Assembly: GCA_028379895.1 (NCBI GenBank)
Contig: JAOEKQ010000004.1
Location: 1 to 64,000, forward strand
DNA from: Burkholderiales bacterium
GTDB taxonomy: Bacteria; Pseudomonadota; Gammaproteobacteria; Burkholderiales; Eutrophovitaceae
Length of the DNA: 64,000 nt
Direction: 5' to 3'
The position numbers and the translations under genes are program-made. Under the pieces are notes generated by a model. It did not search any database. It had not been told where the DNA came from and saw nothing but the letters and a program-made list of their open reading frames with translations. This document shows, piece after piece, positions 53,002-62,156 of this stretch (positions are counted from its first letter, which is position 1; every line of letters starts with the position of its first letter).

Positions 53002-54519
53002 ATGTGTGGTTTACTTGGAGCGGTAGCAAAGTCCCCCGTTAACCAGTTGCTCTACGATGGGTTGCAGGTGCTACAGCATCGAGGCCAAGATGCTGCTGGG
53101 ATTGTTACTGCAGATGGCCCTAGCTTTCATATGCATAAGGGTGGTGGTTTGGTTCGAGACGTGTTCCGAACGAGAAATATGCGATTATTAGTTGGAAACT
53201 CAGGCATCGGACATTGTCGGTATCCAACTGCGGGTTCGGCAAGTGCTTTCGATGAGATTCAACCAATGTACGTAAATTCGCCATTTGGGATAGTCCTCGG
53301 GCACAACGGGAACCTAACAAATTCCCAGAAGTTAAAAGTAGAGCTTTTTCGACAAGACCTTAGACATGTGAATACTAATTCTGATTCTGAAGTCTTATTG
53401 AATGTCTTTGCTCACGAACTACAAAAGTCTAGCGCGGGCGTCAACTTGAACACCAAGGCTATTTTTGACGCTGTTAGTGGGGTCCATCGAAGAATTCAGG
53501 GTGCGTATGCAGTTGTCGCTATGGTCTCTGGGTATGGTCTTTTGGCGTTCCGAGATCCTTTCGGAATAAGACCTCTGGTTTACGGCGTACGACAAAAAGG
53601 CTCTGAAAAAGAATATTTAGTAGCGTCTGAAACTGTCGCACTAGACACGCTTGGTTTTGAGTATGTTCGTGATATCGACCCTGGGGAAGCATTGTTCATC
53701 ACGAATGATGGTGTCGTTAGTCAGCGCCAGTGCGCGTCTAGCCCAGTTAGGTATCCGTGTATATTTGAATATGTTTATCTAGCGCGACCAGACTCTGTTA
53801 TTGACGGAATCTCTGTGCACGAAACGAGGATGAGGATGGGAGAGAGTCTAGCCAGAAGAATTAAATCCCAACACTCGGAATTAAAAATAGACGTTGTGAT
53901 TCCTATCCCTGATTCGAGTCGCCCTTCGGCGATGGAAATTGCGGATGGTTTAGGAGTTCCTTACCGGGAGGGCTTTATTAAAAATAGATATATTGGCCGC
54001 ACATTTATCATGCCTGGACAGGAGGTTAGAAAAAAATCTGTTAGACAAAAACTCAATGCAATCGGATCTGAATTTAAAGGCAAGAATGTACTTCTTGTTG
54101 ACGATTCGATTGTGCGCGGTACAACTAGCCGAGAGATTGTACAGATGGCAAGAGATGCAGGAGCGAATCAGGTATATTTCGCATCTGCAGCGCCACCGGT
54201 TCGTTTCCCGAATGTGTATGGAATTGATATGCCAAGTTCTAAAGAGCTCATTGCTCATGGTCGAGATGAGGCGGAGATAGCTGCTGAGATTGGTGTCGAC
54301 CGTATTATTTACCAGACCGTAGAAGACCTGATATCGGGATGCGCTTCTATTAACCCGAAAATTACTGAATTTGAGACATCCTGTTTCACTGGCGAGTATG
54401 TCACAGGAACTGTGTCAGCGGAGTACTTAGATTCGGTTGAGGGTGAGCGAAACGATGAGAAGCTTTCGACGGTGATCCAGGCTACCTCAGATTTGGATTT
54501 AGATGTAATTAATGGTTAG
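53002..54519 (+). CDS. purF: Amidophosphoribosyltransferase
   Basis: First committed step of purine synthesis: PRPP plus glutamine to phosphoribosylamine. From ATG 53002 the protein is 505 residues and begins MCGLLGAV, so Cys2 becomes the N-terminal nucleophile of the glutaminase domain after Met removal. The start at 52987 would block this and is rejected. LQVLQHRGQDAAGI and GHNGNLTN follow; the phosphoribosyltransferase domain has the PRPP motif VLLVDDSIVRGTTSREIV near residue 365. No propeptide or CxxC cluster set is evident, fitting the E. coli type. The 176 bases after its stop are AT-rich with no clear terminator. Confidence 0.96.
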   Translation: MCGLLGAVAKSPVNQLLYDGLQVLQHRGQDAAGIVTADGPSFHMHKGGGLVRDVFRTRNMRLLVGNSGIGHCRYPTAGSASAFDEIQPMYVNSPFGIVLGHNGNLTNSQKLKVELFRQDLRHVNTNSDSEVLLNVFAHELQKSSAGVNLNTKAIFDAVSGVHRRIQGAYAVVAMVSGYGLLAFRDPFGIRPLVYGVRQKGSEKEYLVASETVALDTLGFEYVRDIDPGEALFITNDGVVSQRQCASSPVRYPCIFEYVYLARPDSVIDGISVHETRMRMGESLARRIKSQHSELKIDVVIPIPDSSRPSAMEIADGLGVPYREGFIKNRYIGRTFIMPGQEVRKKSVRQKLNAIGSEFKGKNVLLVDDSIVRGTTSREIVQMARDAGANQVYFASAAPPVRFPNVYGIDMPSSKELIAHGRDEAEIAAEIGVDRIIYQTVEDLISGCASINPKITEFETSCFTGEYVTGTVSAEYLDSVEGERNDEKLSTVIQATSDLDLDVING

Positions 54520-54695
54520 GAATAAAAAACGGCTAATTAACTAAAAATCTAAAAATCAGAAAAAATTAAATAATTGAGTTAAGAAGAGAGGATTTAAAAA
54601 GTGAAATATAAGAAATTTGACGGTTAGAAATTATCGCTTAATAAAAACTCAAGAGATGTTAGTTGGAGTGATAAAGCATAACTATTATAAAATTT

Positions 54696-55430
54696 TCAGC
54701 TGAAGAACTCGTCAGAATAATCCGATCCGGTAAAGGTTAATGCTTGTCCTTGGTCACTCCAATCCGAGAGAACAAATCTTTCTCTGATTTGATCGTCAAT
54801 TAGATGCTTGTGATGCGCATGGCGGTGCGTGTGCCCATGAATAATTCTCTGGCAATTGTAAATCTTGAATGCGTCTTCCACTGTTTCAACTGATACGTCC
54901 ATAATTTCTAAATCTTTGGTCTTTTTTAACGCGTCACTTTTTCGTCGATAAGTCTTTGCATGATCATGTCGCTCTGGCAATGATAGTTTTAAAAAATTAT
55001 GTGACCATTGATCTGTTCGGATTAGAGATCGGATCGACTGGTATTCCTTGTCATCGGTGCACCACTGATCTCCATGACTTAGAAGGGTTCGTTGGCCATC
55101 TAGATTAAACAAATGTGGATCTGAAAGTATGTGTGCGCCCGTAAGTGCAGAGAAGTGTTCACCGATTAAAAAGTCTCGGTTACCACGCATGATACTGAGT
55201 TTTGCTCCTGAACTCGTTAACTCATTTAACGCTGGCAAAATGCGCTGATGCAATTGGTTGTCGATGTCATCATCTCCAACCCAGTAATCAAACAAGTCAC
55301 CCAGGATGAACAAATGATTACGGTTCTCTGAGCATCTTTTCAGAAACCGTAAAAACACATCTAGCTTTACGGTTTCCGAAGAAGATAAGTGCAGGTCAGC
55401 AATAAAAATGAATTTATTGTTAAGCATCAT
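54696..55430 (-). CDS. lpxH: UDP-2,3-diacylglucosamine diphosphatase
   Basis: Hydrolyses UDP-2,3-diacylglucosamine to lipid X in lipid A synthesis, peripheral on the inner membrane. The 244-residue calcineurin-type phosphoesterase has the metal motifs IADLHLSSS near residue 11, LGDLFDYWVGDD near residue 44, MRGNRDFLIG near residue 80, LLSHGDQWCTDD near residue 115 and IIHGHTHRHAHH near residue 195. Two adjacent ATGs (55430 and 55427) are possible starts. It follows the cyclophilin gene after 29 bases on the same strand, a common gammaproteobacterial pair. Confidence 0.93.
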   Translation of the reverse strand: MMLNNKFIFIADLHLSSSETVKLDVFLRFLKRCSENRNHLFILGDLFDYWVGDDDIDNQLHQRILPALNELTSSGAKLSIMRGNRDFLIGEHFSALTGAHILSDPHLFNLDGQRTLLSHGDQWCTDDKEYQSIRSLIRTDQWSHNFLKLSLPERHDHAKTYRRKSDALKKTKDLEIMDVSVETVEDAFKIYNCQRIIHGHTHRHAHHKHLIDDQIRERFVLSDWSDQGQALTFTGSDYSDEFFS

Positions 55431-55459
55431 TCACCCTATCACTTAGCTGTTGGACATCG

Positions 55460-55960
55460 TTAAATTCTAGAAGCACTCTCGATTGTTAATGTCTCGTCCG
55501 GTACATCTTGATGGAATCCACTGGTTCCTGTAGGAACGTTTTTCATTTGATCAACGACCGGCTCGCCTTCGACAACTTTACCAAAAACGCAGTAACCGTA
55601 GCCTTGAGGTGTTTCCGATGAGAAATTTAGGAAATCATTATTTGAGACGTTAATGAAGAATTGCGAGGTTGCCGAGTTGATATCGTTAGTTCGCGCCATT
55701 GCGACGGTATAGGCATCGTTTTTGAGGCCATTATTCGCTTCGTTCTCGATGGGTGGCTGAGTGTTTTTTTCCTTCATATTTGAGTCCATACCGCCACCCT
55801 GAACCATAAAACCATTGATAACTCTATGGAATATAGTGCCATTATAAAAATCAGAATCTACATATTTTAGAAAATTTTCTACAGTTTTCGGTGCTTTTTC
55901 TGCATTTAACTCAATGACAATGTCTCCCATTGATGTTTTTAATTTAACTTGTGTGGACAT
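55460..55960 (-). CDS. ppiB: Cytoplasmic cyclophilin-type peptidyl-prolyl isomerase
   Basis: Catalyses cis-trans isomerisation of prolyl bonds. The 166-residue protein lacks a signal peptide, matching PpiB rather than periplasmic Ppi[31 protein letters not shown] is the N terminus, [14 protein letters not shown] carries the catalytic arginine near residue 45, [17 protein letters not shown] and [18 protein letters not shown] follow. It lies in the ppiB-lpxH transcript, divergent from cysS. Confidence 0.93.
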   Translation of the reverse strand: MSTQVKLKTSMGDIVIELNAEKAPKTVENFLKYVDSDFYNGTIFHRVINGFMVQGGGMDSNMKEKNTQPPIENEANNGLKNDAYTVAMARTNDINSATSQFFINVSNNDFLNFSSETPQGYGYCVFGKVVEGEPVVDQMKNVPTGTSGFHQDVPDETLTIESASRI

Positions 55961-56134
55961 TAACTTCTCTCTGTGATGTTGTGTGAATATTAGATTGTAA
56001 TTACCCTAGCTCATAAATCCTGAGGTGGATGAATTGCATCCGTGCATTTGGGTCTCTAACGATATCAGAAACTTTGCCAAAGGGTTTTTTTAACCAGCTC
56101 GCTGATGACTTTAAGGTGGAACGCGAAGGCGCTC

Positions 56135-56143
56135 TGTTATACT
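56135..56143 (+). promoter_or_regulatory. Extended -10 promoter candidate for cysS
   Basis: TGT immediately followed by TATACT (56138-56143) makes an extended -10 element; no good -35 is seen 17 bases upstream. Transcription would start near 56150, about 75 bases before the cysS ATG. Confidence 0.4.
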
Positions 56144-56224
56144 TCGCATCTTTAAACCTGAGGTAAATCGAGTCTTTCACCGAGGGCATGACTTTTATAT
56201 TGCGTGATCGATAGAAACATAAAT

Positions 56225-57598
56225 ATGCTGAAAATTTTCAACTCCCTGACGCGTAAGAAAGATATTTTTAAACCAATTCAAGATAATTCCGTTCGAATGT
56301 ATGTGTGTGGAATGACGGTTTATGACTTTTGTCACTTAGGTCACGCTCGAGTGATGGTTGTATTTGACTTGGTGCGACGATGGCTCAAAGTCTCTGGTTA
56401 TGACGTTCTTTATATTCGTAACATTACGGATATTGATGACAAGATTATTAACCGAGCGAATGAAAACCAAGAGTCATTTTTAGAGTTAACTGAGCGATTT
56501 ACTCAGGCCATGAATGAAGATGCCCTAGCACTTGGAGTGATGCCGCCAGATGCAGAGCCGAAGGCTTCAGATAATATTCCTCAGATGATTTCACTTATTG
56601 AGCAATTATTTGAAAAGGGCCTGGCATACGCCAATCCTAATGGAGATGTTTACTACCCGGTTAATAAATTTGAGCGGTATGGACGCTTATCAGGAAAGTC
56701 GCTAGATGATCAAAGGGCTGGGGAGCGGGTAGATATAAACCATGATAAGAAGCATCCAATGGATTTTGTTTTGTGGAAAGGTGCAAAGCCAAACGAACCC
56801 TCTTGGTCGTCCCCTTGGGGGAAGGGTCGGCCCGGTTGGCACATTGAATGCTCGGCAATGAGTGAGCGATATTTAGGCGCACATTTTGATATCCATGGAG
56901 GCGGACAAGACCTCCAATTTCCCCATCATGAAAACGAAATTGCGCAGTCTGAGGGTGCTCACGAGCATGATTATGTGAATTATTGGATGCACAATGGGTT
57001 TGTTCGCGTTGATGAGGAAAAGATGTCCAAGTCATTGGGTAATTTTTTTACAGTTAGAGAGATATTGAAGAAGTATGATCCCGAGGTTGTTCGCTTTTTC
57101 ATTCTTAGAGCTCATTATAGAAGTCCTTTGAACTACTCCGATAACCATTTAAACGACGCGAAAGCGAGTTTAAGTCGGTTGTATACCGCCCTAAAAAAGG
57201 TTGGTGATCATAGTATAGGTGGTGGTGTTGATTGGAGTCATCCCATAGCTAAAAAATTTAGGGAGGCATTGAATGATGACTTCAATACATCTGACGCTAT
57301 TTCGGTATTATTCGATTTGGCGAGCGATTTAAATCGAGATGGCAGGCAGGAAACGGCTCAATTGCTAAAGGGACTCTCCGGAATTTTGGGTTTACTGGAA
57401 CGTGACCCTTCTGAATTTCTGCAGTCTGGCGTGGCTTTTAGTTTATCGGCAGGTGATATTGAAATGATGATTAATAAGCGAAACGAGGCTCGCGCGAACA
57501 AGGATTTTGCAAAGGCAGACCTCTTGAGGCAGGAGTTATTGGATGCTGGCGTTATCTTGGAGGATAATTCAGGAAAGACTACTTGGCGCAGAGCTTAG
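56225..57598 (+). CDS. cysS: Cysteinyl-tRNA synthetase
   Basis: Charges tRNA-Cys. The 457-residue class I enzyme begins [42 protein letters not shown]-type sequence (residues 20-45) supplies a zinc cysteine and the HIGH motif, [15 protein letters not shown] and [13 protein letters not shown] supply the other zinc ligands, and [15 protein letters not shown] is the KMSKS loop. I prefer the ATG at 56225 to a GTG at 56204 because it gives the conserved N terminus. Its stop codon overlaps the stop of convergent dnaJ. Confidence 0.96.
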   Translation: MLKIFNSLTRKKDIFKPIQDNSVRMYVCGMTVYDFCHLGHARVMVVFDLVRRWLKVSGYDVLYIRNITDIDDKIINRANENQESFLELTERFTQAMNEDALALGVMPPDAEPKASDNIPQMISLIEQLFEKGLAYANPNGDVYYPVNKFERYGRLSGKSLDDQRAGERVDINHDKKHPMDFVLWKGAKPNEPSWSSPWGKGRPGWHIECSAMSERYLGAHFDIHGGGQDLQFPHHENEIAQSEGAHEHDYVNYWMHNGFVRVDEEKMSKSLGNFFTVREILKKYDPEVVRFFILRAHYRSPLNYSDNHLNDAKASLSRLYTALKKVGDHSIGGGVDWSHPIAKKFREALNDDFNTSDAISVLFDLASDLNRDGRQETAQLLKGLSGILGLLERDPSEFLQSGVAFSLSAGDIEMMINKRNEARANKDFAKADLLRQELLDAGVILEDNSGKTTWRRA

Positions 57599-58716
57599 CC
57601 GTCAAAGAAACTTTTGACCTTATCCATCCAAGATTTTGCCCTTGGACTGTGTAAATTTGAGTTCGATTGATTAATTTCCTCAAGGTCTGCTAGTAATTCC
57701 TTTTGTCTCTTAGTCAAGTTGACGGGAGTTTCTACGACTACGTGGCACATAAGGTCTCCATGCCCATTACTGCGAACACCTTTAATTCCTTTGCCACGTA
57801 ATCTGAAGACTTTTCCTGTTTGAGTTTCTGCTGGGACTTTTATTTTAGCTGATCCCTCGAGAGTAGGAATTTGAATTTCACCGCCTAGTGCTGCAACGCT
57901 AAAGCTAATTGGCATTTCGCAGTGTAAATTATTTCCATCTCGTGTAAAAACTTCATGCTCAGGAATATTTATGACCACATAAAGATCGCCCGAAGGACCT
58001 CCATTGACACCAGCTTCACCCTCTGCCGAAAGTCGAATTCGGTCACCCTGATCCACACCCGCAGGAATCTTTACTGATAAAGTTTTATGGTCTCTTGTCC
58101 TACCTTGTCCGCTACAAGCACTACATGGTGTCTTAATAACCTTCCCGCTACCTTGGCAATCCGGACATGTCTGAGCTACGGAAAAAAACCCTTGAGTGAC
58201 TCGAACTTGACCTTGGCCTTGACAGGTTGGGCAAGTGACAGGCTTTGTACCCGCTTTAGCCCCCGAACCGTTACATTTTTCACACTGATTGTAGGAGGGG
58301 ATACGAATTTTTGTTTCTGTGCCTCGTGCCGCCTCTTCAAGTGAAATTTCCAGGTTATATTTTAAATCGGCACCGCGATATACATTTGAACGTCCGCCTC
58401 CGCGTCCACCACCAAAAATATCTCCAAAGATATCGCCAAATGAGTCCGAAAACCCTCCAAATCCCCCCGCACCTCGTCCGCCAGATTGTTGATCGAGGCC
58501 TGCGTGACCGTACTGATCATAAACGGCTCTTTTTTCGGAGTCCGACAACACTTCGTAAGCTTCTTTGACTTCAGTGAAGTGATTCTCAGCCTCGGGATCA
58601 TCTGGATTCTTATCCGGATGAAATTTCATGGCAAGACGCCGATAGACTTTTTTAAGGTCGCTATCGGACGCATCGCGATTCACTCCAAGGACTTGGTAAT
58701 AATCTCGTTTTGCCAT
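57595..58716 (-). CDS. dnaJ: Chaperone protein DnaJ
   Basis: Co-chaperone that delivers substrates to DnaK and stimulates its ATPase. The 373-residue protein has a J domain with the HPD motif in [11 protein letters not shown] near residue 34 and a Gly/Phe-rich region (about residues 75-110). Four CxxCxGxG zinc repeats follow between about residues 146 and 208 ([32 protein letters not shown]), then the C-terminal substrate domain. It is third in grpE-dnaK-dnaJ. A strong hairpin separates it from dnaK. Confidence 0.97.
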   Translation of the reverse strand: MAKRDYYQVLGVNRDASDSDLKKVYRRLAMKFHPDKNPDDPEAENHFTEVKEAYEVLSDSEKRAVYDQYGHAGLDQQSGGRGAGGFGGFSDSFGDIFGDIFGGGRGGGRSNVYRGADLKYNLEISLEEAARGTETKIRIPSYNQCEKCNGSGAKAGTKPVTCPTCQGQGQVRVTQGFFSVAQTCPDCQGSGKVIKTPCSACSGQGRTRDHKTLSVKIPAGVDQGDRIRLSAEGEAGVNGGPSGDLYVVINIPEHEVFTRDGNNLHCEMPISFSVAALGGEIQIPTLEGSAKIKVPAETQTGKVFRLRGKGIKGVRSNGHGDLMCHVVVETPVNLTKRQKELLADLEEINQSNSNLHSPRAKSWMDKVKSFFDG

Positions 58717-58754
58717 AATTTCTTTTCTGCTTTGAGTTCTTTTTGTAAATGCAA

Positions 58755-58785
58755 AATGGTCGGAAGGGTTCCCTTCTCGACCATT
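58755..58785 (-). terminator. Strong hairpin between dnaK and dnaJ (attenuator or processing site)
   Basis: AATGGTCG pairs perfectly with CGACCATT and the inner GAAGGG with CCCTTC, with one bulged A and a two-base tip: 14 base pairs. On the minus strand TTGCATTT follows, only a weak U-tract. Likely it lowers dnaJ relative to dnaK or protects dnaK mRNA. Confidence 0.55.
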
Positions 58786-58811
58786 AATTTCCTACACTAT
58801 TCGTGGTTGCA

Positions 58812-60740
58812 CTATGACGACGCTTTTTTATCGTCTTTGACTTCTTCAAATTCAGCATCAACTACGTCGCCTTCATCCTCAGGAGCGCCGTTTTGATTTC
58901 CACCGGTTTGAGTTTCTTCAGCTTGTTCTGCATACATTTTTTCAGCTAAAGACTGAGCAAGACCCGATAAAGCTTCTGATTTGGCTTCAATATCGGTCTT
59001 ATCGCCACTCTTTAATGCTTCTTCAGCCTCTTTTGCGGCATTTTCTATGTTTGCTTTTTCTTCCTCCGAAACCTTATCCTCGTTCTCAGCGAGAGTTTTT
59101 CTCACGCTGTGAATTAATGAATCGCACTGATTTCTAACGTCAACTAATTCTCTCGCTTTCTTATCGTCTTCAGCATGCGCCTCTGCGTCCTTAACCATAT
59201 TTTCAATTTCTTCATCTGACAAGCCAGAATTTGCCTTTATAGTTATCTTATTTTCCTTTCCGGTCGCCTTATCTTTGGCTGAGACGTGAAGGATTCCGTT
59301 AGCATCAATATCGAAATTTACCTCGATTTGAGGCATGCCTCGAGCTGCCGAGGGGATATCTGTTAGGTTGAATTGACCCAAAGATTTATTGTCTTTCGAC
59401 ATTTCACGTTCTCCTTGGAGAACATGAATTGTTACCGCAGTTTGGTTGTCTTCAGCAGTCGAAAAGACTTGATTTGCTTTGGTTGGTATCGTGGTATTTT
59501 TTTCAATCAACTTGGTCATGACACCGCCTAAAGTCTCAATTCCTAAAGATAACGGTGTAACGTCAAGCAGCAACACATCTTTGACATCCCCCCGTAGCAC
59601 TCCACCCTGAATCGCTGCTCCCACGGCGACAGCTTCATCGGGATTAACGTCTCTTCGTGGATCCTTATCGAAAAAGCCCTTTACGGTTTCTTGAACTTTT
59701 GGCATTCTTGTCATGCCTCCAACGAGGATGACATCGTCTATGTCGGAAGTCTTTACTCCAGCATCTTTGATTGCTACACGGCAAGGTTCTATCGTCCTGC
59801 TTATGAGGTCATCAACGAGACTTTCAAGTTTAGCTCGAGTTATCTTAACGTTGAGGTGTTTCGGCCCTGATGCATCAGCCGTTACGTAAGGGAGGTTTAC
59901 ATCAGTCTGTTGGCCGGAGGATAGTTCGATTTTCGCTTTTTCAGCAGCCTCTTTTAGACGCTGTAGTGCTAAAACGTCGCCACGTAAATCGACACCTTGT
60001 TCTTTTTTAAATTCATCCGCGAGATAATCAATGATCCGTTGGTCAAAGTCTTCGCCACCAAGGAAAGTATCCCCGTTTGTTGAGAGCACTTCGAATTGAT
60101 GCTCTCCGTCGACTTCAGCGATTTCGATAATTGAGACGTCAAAGGTTCCGCCCCCTAGGTCGTAAATAGCAATTGTCCGATCGCCCTGTTTCTTATCCAT
60201 CCCAAAAGCTAGAGCGGCGGCAGTCGGTTCATTAATGATCCGCTTAACTTCCAACCCCGCAATCTTCCCTGCATCCTTAGTAGCTTGTCGTTGAGAATCG
60301 TTGAAGTACGCGGGTACCGTGATTACGGCCTCTGTAACTTCTTCGCCAAGATAGTCCTCAGCAGTTTTTTTCATTTTCATTAAAACCTGTGCTGAGATCT
60401 CTGGGGGAGCACTTTGTTTTCCTCTTACCTCTACCCAGGCATCGCCATTTTTGGCACCGACGATCGAAAATGGAGAGTTTTCCTTTGCTTTGGCAACTTC
60501 CGCATCTTTAAAACGACGACCGATCAGTCGCTTTACCGCATATAGCGTATTTTTTGGGTTTGTTACGGCTTGCCTTTTTGCTGGGGCGCCGACAAGCACC
60601 TCATCTTCATCGGTATAAGCAATAATTGAAGGAGTCGTTCGTCCTCCTTCTGCATTTTCGAGCACTTTAGCTTCGCCGCCATCCATGACCGCGATGCACG
60701 AATTTGTAGTTCCTAAGTCAATACCAATAATTCTGCCCAT
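58812..60740 (-). CDS. dnaK: Chaperone protein DnaK (Hsp70)
   Basis: ATP-dependent chaperone of 642 residues. From the ATG at 60740 it begins [19 protein letters not shown]. The nucleotide-binding domain has [42 protein letters not shown] and [13 protein letters not shown]; the linker [19 protein letters not shown] is followed by the substrate domain and an acidic tail ending [13 protein letters not shown], as in proteobacterial DnaK. A start five codons upstream is rejected. It is second in the grpE-dnaK-dnaJ run and has its own sigma-32-like promoter in the 67-base gap after grpE. Confidence 0.98.
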   Translation of the reverse strand: MGRIIGIDLGTTNSCIAVMDGGEAKVLENAEGGRTTPSIIAYTDEDEVLVGAPAKRQAVTNPKNTLYAVKRLIGRRFKDAEVAKAKENSPFSIVGAKNGDAWVEVRGKQSAPPEISAQVLMKMKKTAEDYLGEEVTEAVITVPAYFNDSQRQATKDAGKIAGLEVKRIINEPTAAALAFGMDKKQGDRTIAIYDLGGGTFDVSIIEIAEVDGEHQFEVLSTNGDTFLGGEDFDQRIIDYLADEFKKEQGVDLRGDVLALQRLKEAAEKAKIELSSGQQTDVNLPYVTADASGPKHLNVKITRAKLESLVDDLISRTIEPCRVAIKDAGVKTSDIDDVILVGGMTRMPKVQETVKGFFDKDPRRDVNPDEAVAVGAAIQGGVLRGDVKDVLLLDVTPLSLGIETLGGVMTKLIEKNTTIPTKANQVFSTAEDNQTAVTIHVLQGEREMSKDNKSLGQFNLTDIPSAARGMPQIEVNFDIDANGILHVSAKDKATGKENKITIKANSGLSDEEIENMVKDAEAHAEDDKKARELVDVRNQCDSLIHSVRKTLAENEDKVSEEEKANIENAAKEAEEALKSGDKTDIEAKSEALSGLAQSLAEKMYAEQAEETQTGGNQNGAPEDEGDVVDAEFEEVKDDKKASS

Positions 60741-60774
60741 GTCTGTAATCCTCAAATTCTAAAATATTTGTTTT

Positions 60775-60803
60775 TAAATTGGGTCAATAAATATTTTTTC
60801 AAC
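60775..60803 (-). promoter_or_regulatory. Sigma-32-like heat-shock promoter of dnaK
   Basis: On the minus strand GTTGAAA (-35) is followed after 13 bases by CCCAATTTA (-10), close to the sigma-32 consensus CTTGAAA...CCCCATNTA. The layout is very similar to the main E. coli dnaK promoter. Initiation is expected near 60768, about 28 bases before the ATG. Confidence 0.6.
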
Positions 60804-60807
60804 CCTT

Positions 60808-61401
60808 TTACTCTTTACTTTTAGCCACGCTAACTAAGGCTGGCCTAATCAGACGGTCGTTAAGTAGATATCCTTTTTGAAAAACGCTCAAAATCGTATT
60901 GGCCGATTCGTCCGAATCCAATGCACTCATGGCTTGGTGTTTATATGGATCGAGGGTTTCTCCCATTGGATCAATTTCCTGAATGCCAAAGGTTTCAAAA
61001 ACTTTTGATAATTGTTTTAGGGTTAGATCAACACCGTCTTTAATAGCTTCGAAAGTCACGTTGTCGGCCACAAGTGCCGCCTCGAGACTATCTTTCACAA
61101 CAAGAAGTTCCGTCGAAAAACGCTCTAAGGCGTATTTGTGTGCCCCAGCCACGTCCGCTTGAGATCTTTTTCGAACATTTTCTAGTTCTGCTGTAGCACG
61201 TAACCATGAGTCCTTGTGTTTCTCAATCTCAGCAGTAGCCTCCTCGAGTTGTTCTTCGAGGCTCTTTGACATCTTTGCAGTCGATAGTCCGCCTACCTCA
61301 TCATTTTTAGGGTTGAGAGGCTCAGATTCCTCGCCTAGTTTAGGGTTAGCCTCCAAGGGATCCATTCCCTCGACTTCTTGTTCCGCTTCTTTTTTTGACA
61401 T
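60808..61401 (-). CDS. grpE: Nucleotide exchange factor GrpE
   Basis: Releases ADP from DnaK and acts as a thermosensor. From the ATG at 61401 the protein is 197 residues: an acidic, flexible N terminus, a long helix (about residues 48-95, LEEQLEEATAEIEKHKDSWL and LENVRKRSQADV), and the C-terminal beta domain with GIQEIDPMGETLDPYKHQAMS and FQKGYLLNDRLIRPALVSVAK. A longer frame from 61425 is less likely. GGAG lies about 7-10 bases upstream. It leads the grpE-dnaK-dnaJ cluster. Confidence 0.96.
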   Translation of the reverse strand: MSKKEAEQEVEGMDPLEANPKLGEESEPLNPKNDEVGGLSTAKMSKSLEEQLEEATAEIEKHKDSWLRATAELENVRKRSQADVAGAHKYALERFSTELLVVKDSLEAALVADNVTFEAIKDGVDLTLKQLSKVFETFGIQEIDPMGETLDPYKHQAMSALDSDESANTILSVFQKGYLLNDRLIRPALVSVAKSKE

Positions 61402-61431
61402 AAAAAATACTCCATAAATTCCCAATTGTTT

Positions 61432-61459
61432 AAGTGAGGGTGAAATTTATTATTTCAAG
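61432..61459 (-). promoter_or_regulatory. Sigma-32-like heat-shock promoter of grpE
   Basis: On the minus strand CTTGAAA (-35, 61453-61459, preceded by CC) is followed by CCTCACTTA about 13 bases after TTGAAA. This is a good match to CTTGAAA...CCCCATNTA. Initiation is expected close to 61425, about 25 bases before the grpE ATG. Confidence 0.6.
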
Positions 61460-61535
61460 GGCGGCTTAACTTTAGATACTGAGCTTTATTCTGATAACCT
61501 AACCAATGAGTTAATTCAGAATTAGTGGAGGACGT

Positions 61536-62126
61536 ATGTGGCAACTGCCGAGTTTGAGGCTAACCAGAACAGTAATTTTTTTAATTTCTTATGGAATTGT
61601 TAACTTTGCTTGTTCTGCTCCTTTGGTCCATATCGGGGCAAGTTCGTACAGCATATTAGGCCAGTCCTCGCTCATTTTAAGCGCTGAAATGCGAGCTAAA
61701 GGCCCGCTTGGCGATGACGGAAGGCGCCATCCAGCAAAGACCAAATGGGATTTACAATGGCGTTTTAAACATAAAGAATTGAGTGCTCGGTGTGGCGTGG
61801 ATTCTGTGCAAGTATCCCTTGGCATTACTCACACGAAGCCTGTGTGGAGGAACAAGAGCGACGCCAGCCAGTCCTTGATAGATCGGTGGGACAAGTTTGA
61901 GCGGGCGTTACTAGCAATCCAGAGGCAGCACGAAGACCTTGCCATGAGGGCTGCACAAGAAATCGAGGATAGCGTACTTGACGTAACACCTCAAAAAACA
62001 TGCGAGGAACTGGAAACAATGGTTGGCGCTATCGTTAGAAACCTAAAAGAAAAGTATCGAGCGCTAAAAATTGATTACGAGTCTAGTACTGATTATGGTC
62101 GTCGCATGGGGTTAAGCTTAATGTGA
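61536..62126 (+). CDS. Exported DUF922-like protein
   Basis: A 196-residue protein with an N-terminal hydrophobic segment ending near VNFACSAP, consistent with export or a lipid anchor at that cysteine. The core KTKWDLQWRFKHKELSARCGVDSVQVSLGITHTKPVW, then SLIDRWDKFERALLAIQRQHEDLAMRAAQEI, resembles the DUF922 family of predicted secreted zinc-dependent proteases. In typical members the last segment contains HExxH; here it reads HEDLA, so the second histidine is missing. It stands alone on the plus strand between divergent grpE and convergent hemH. The family call is by eye and function is unknown. Confidence 0.5.
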   Translation: MWQLPSLRLTRTVIFLISYGIVNFACSAPLVHIGASSYSILGQSSLILSAEMRAKGPLGDDGRRHPAKTKWDLQWRFKHKELSARCGVDSVQVSLGITHTKPVWRNKSDASQSLIDRWDKFERALLAIQRQHEDLAMRAAQEIEDSVLDVTPQKTCEELETMVGAIVRNLKEKYRALKIDYESSTDYGRRMGLSLM

Positions 62127-62156
62127 GTTCAAGACGCTCGTTGTAGCTAGGTCGGA

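Noticed and set aside
54520-54695. Possible small RNA or terminator in the AT-rich gap between purF and lpxH
   Set aside because: No GC-rich stem, no promoter pair and no ORF; it looks like simple AT-rich spacer between convergent genes.
56001-56189. 62-codon minus-strand ORF between ppiB and cysS
   Set aside because: No recognisable family and no clear ribosome site; it lies over the probable cysS promoter and leader.
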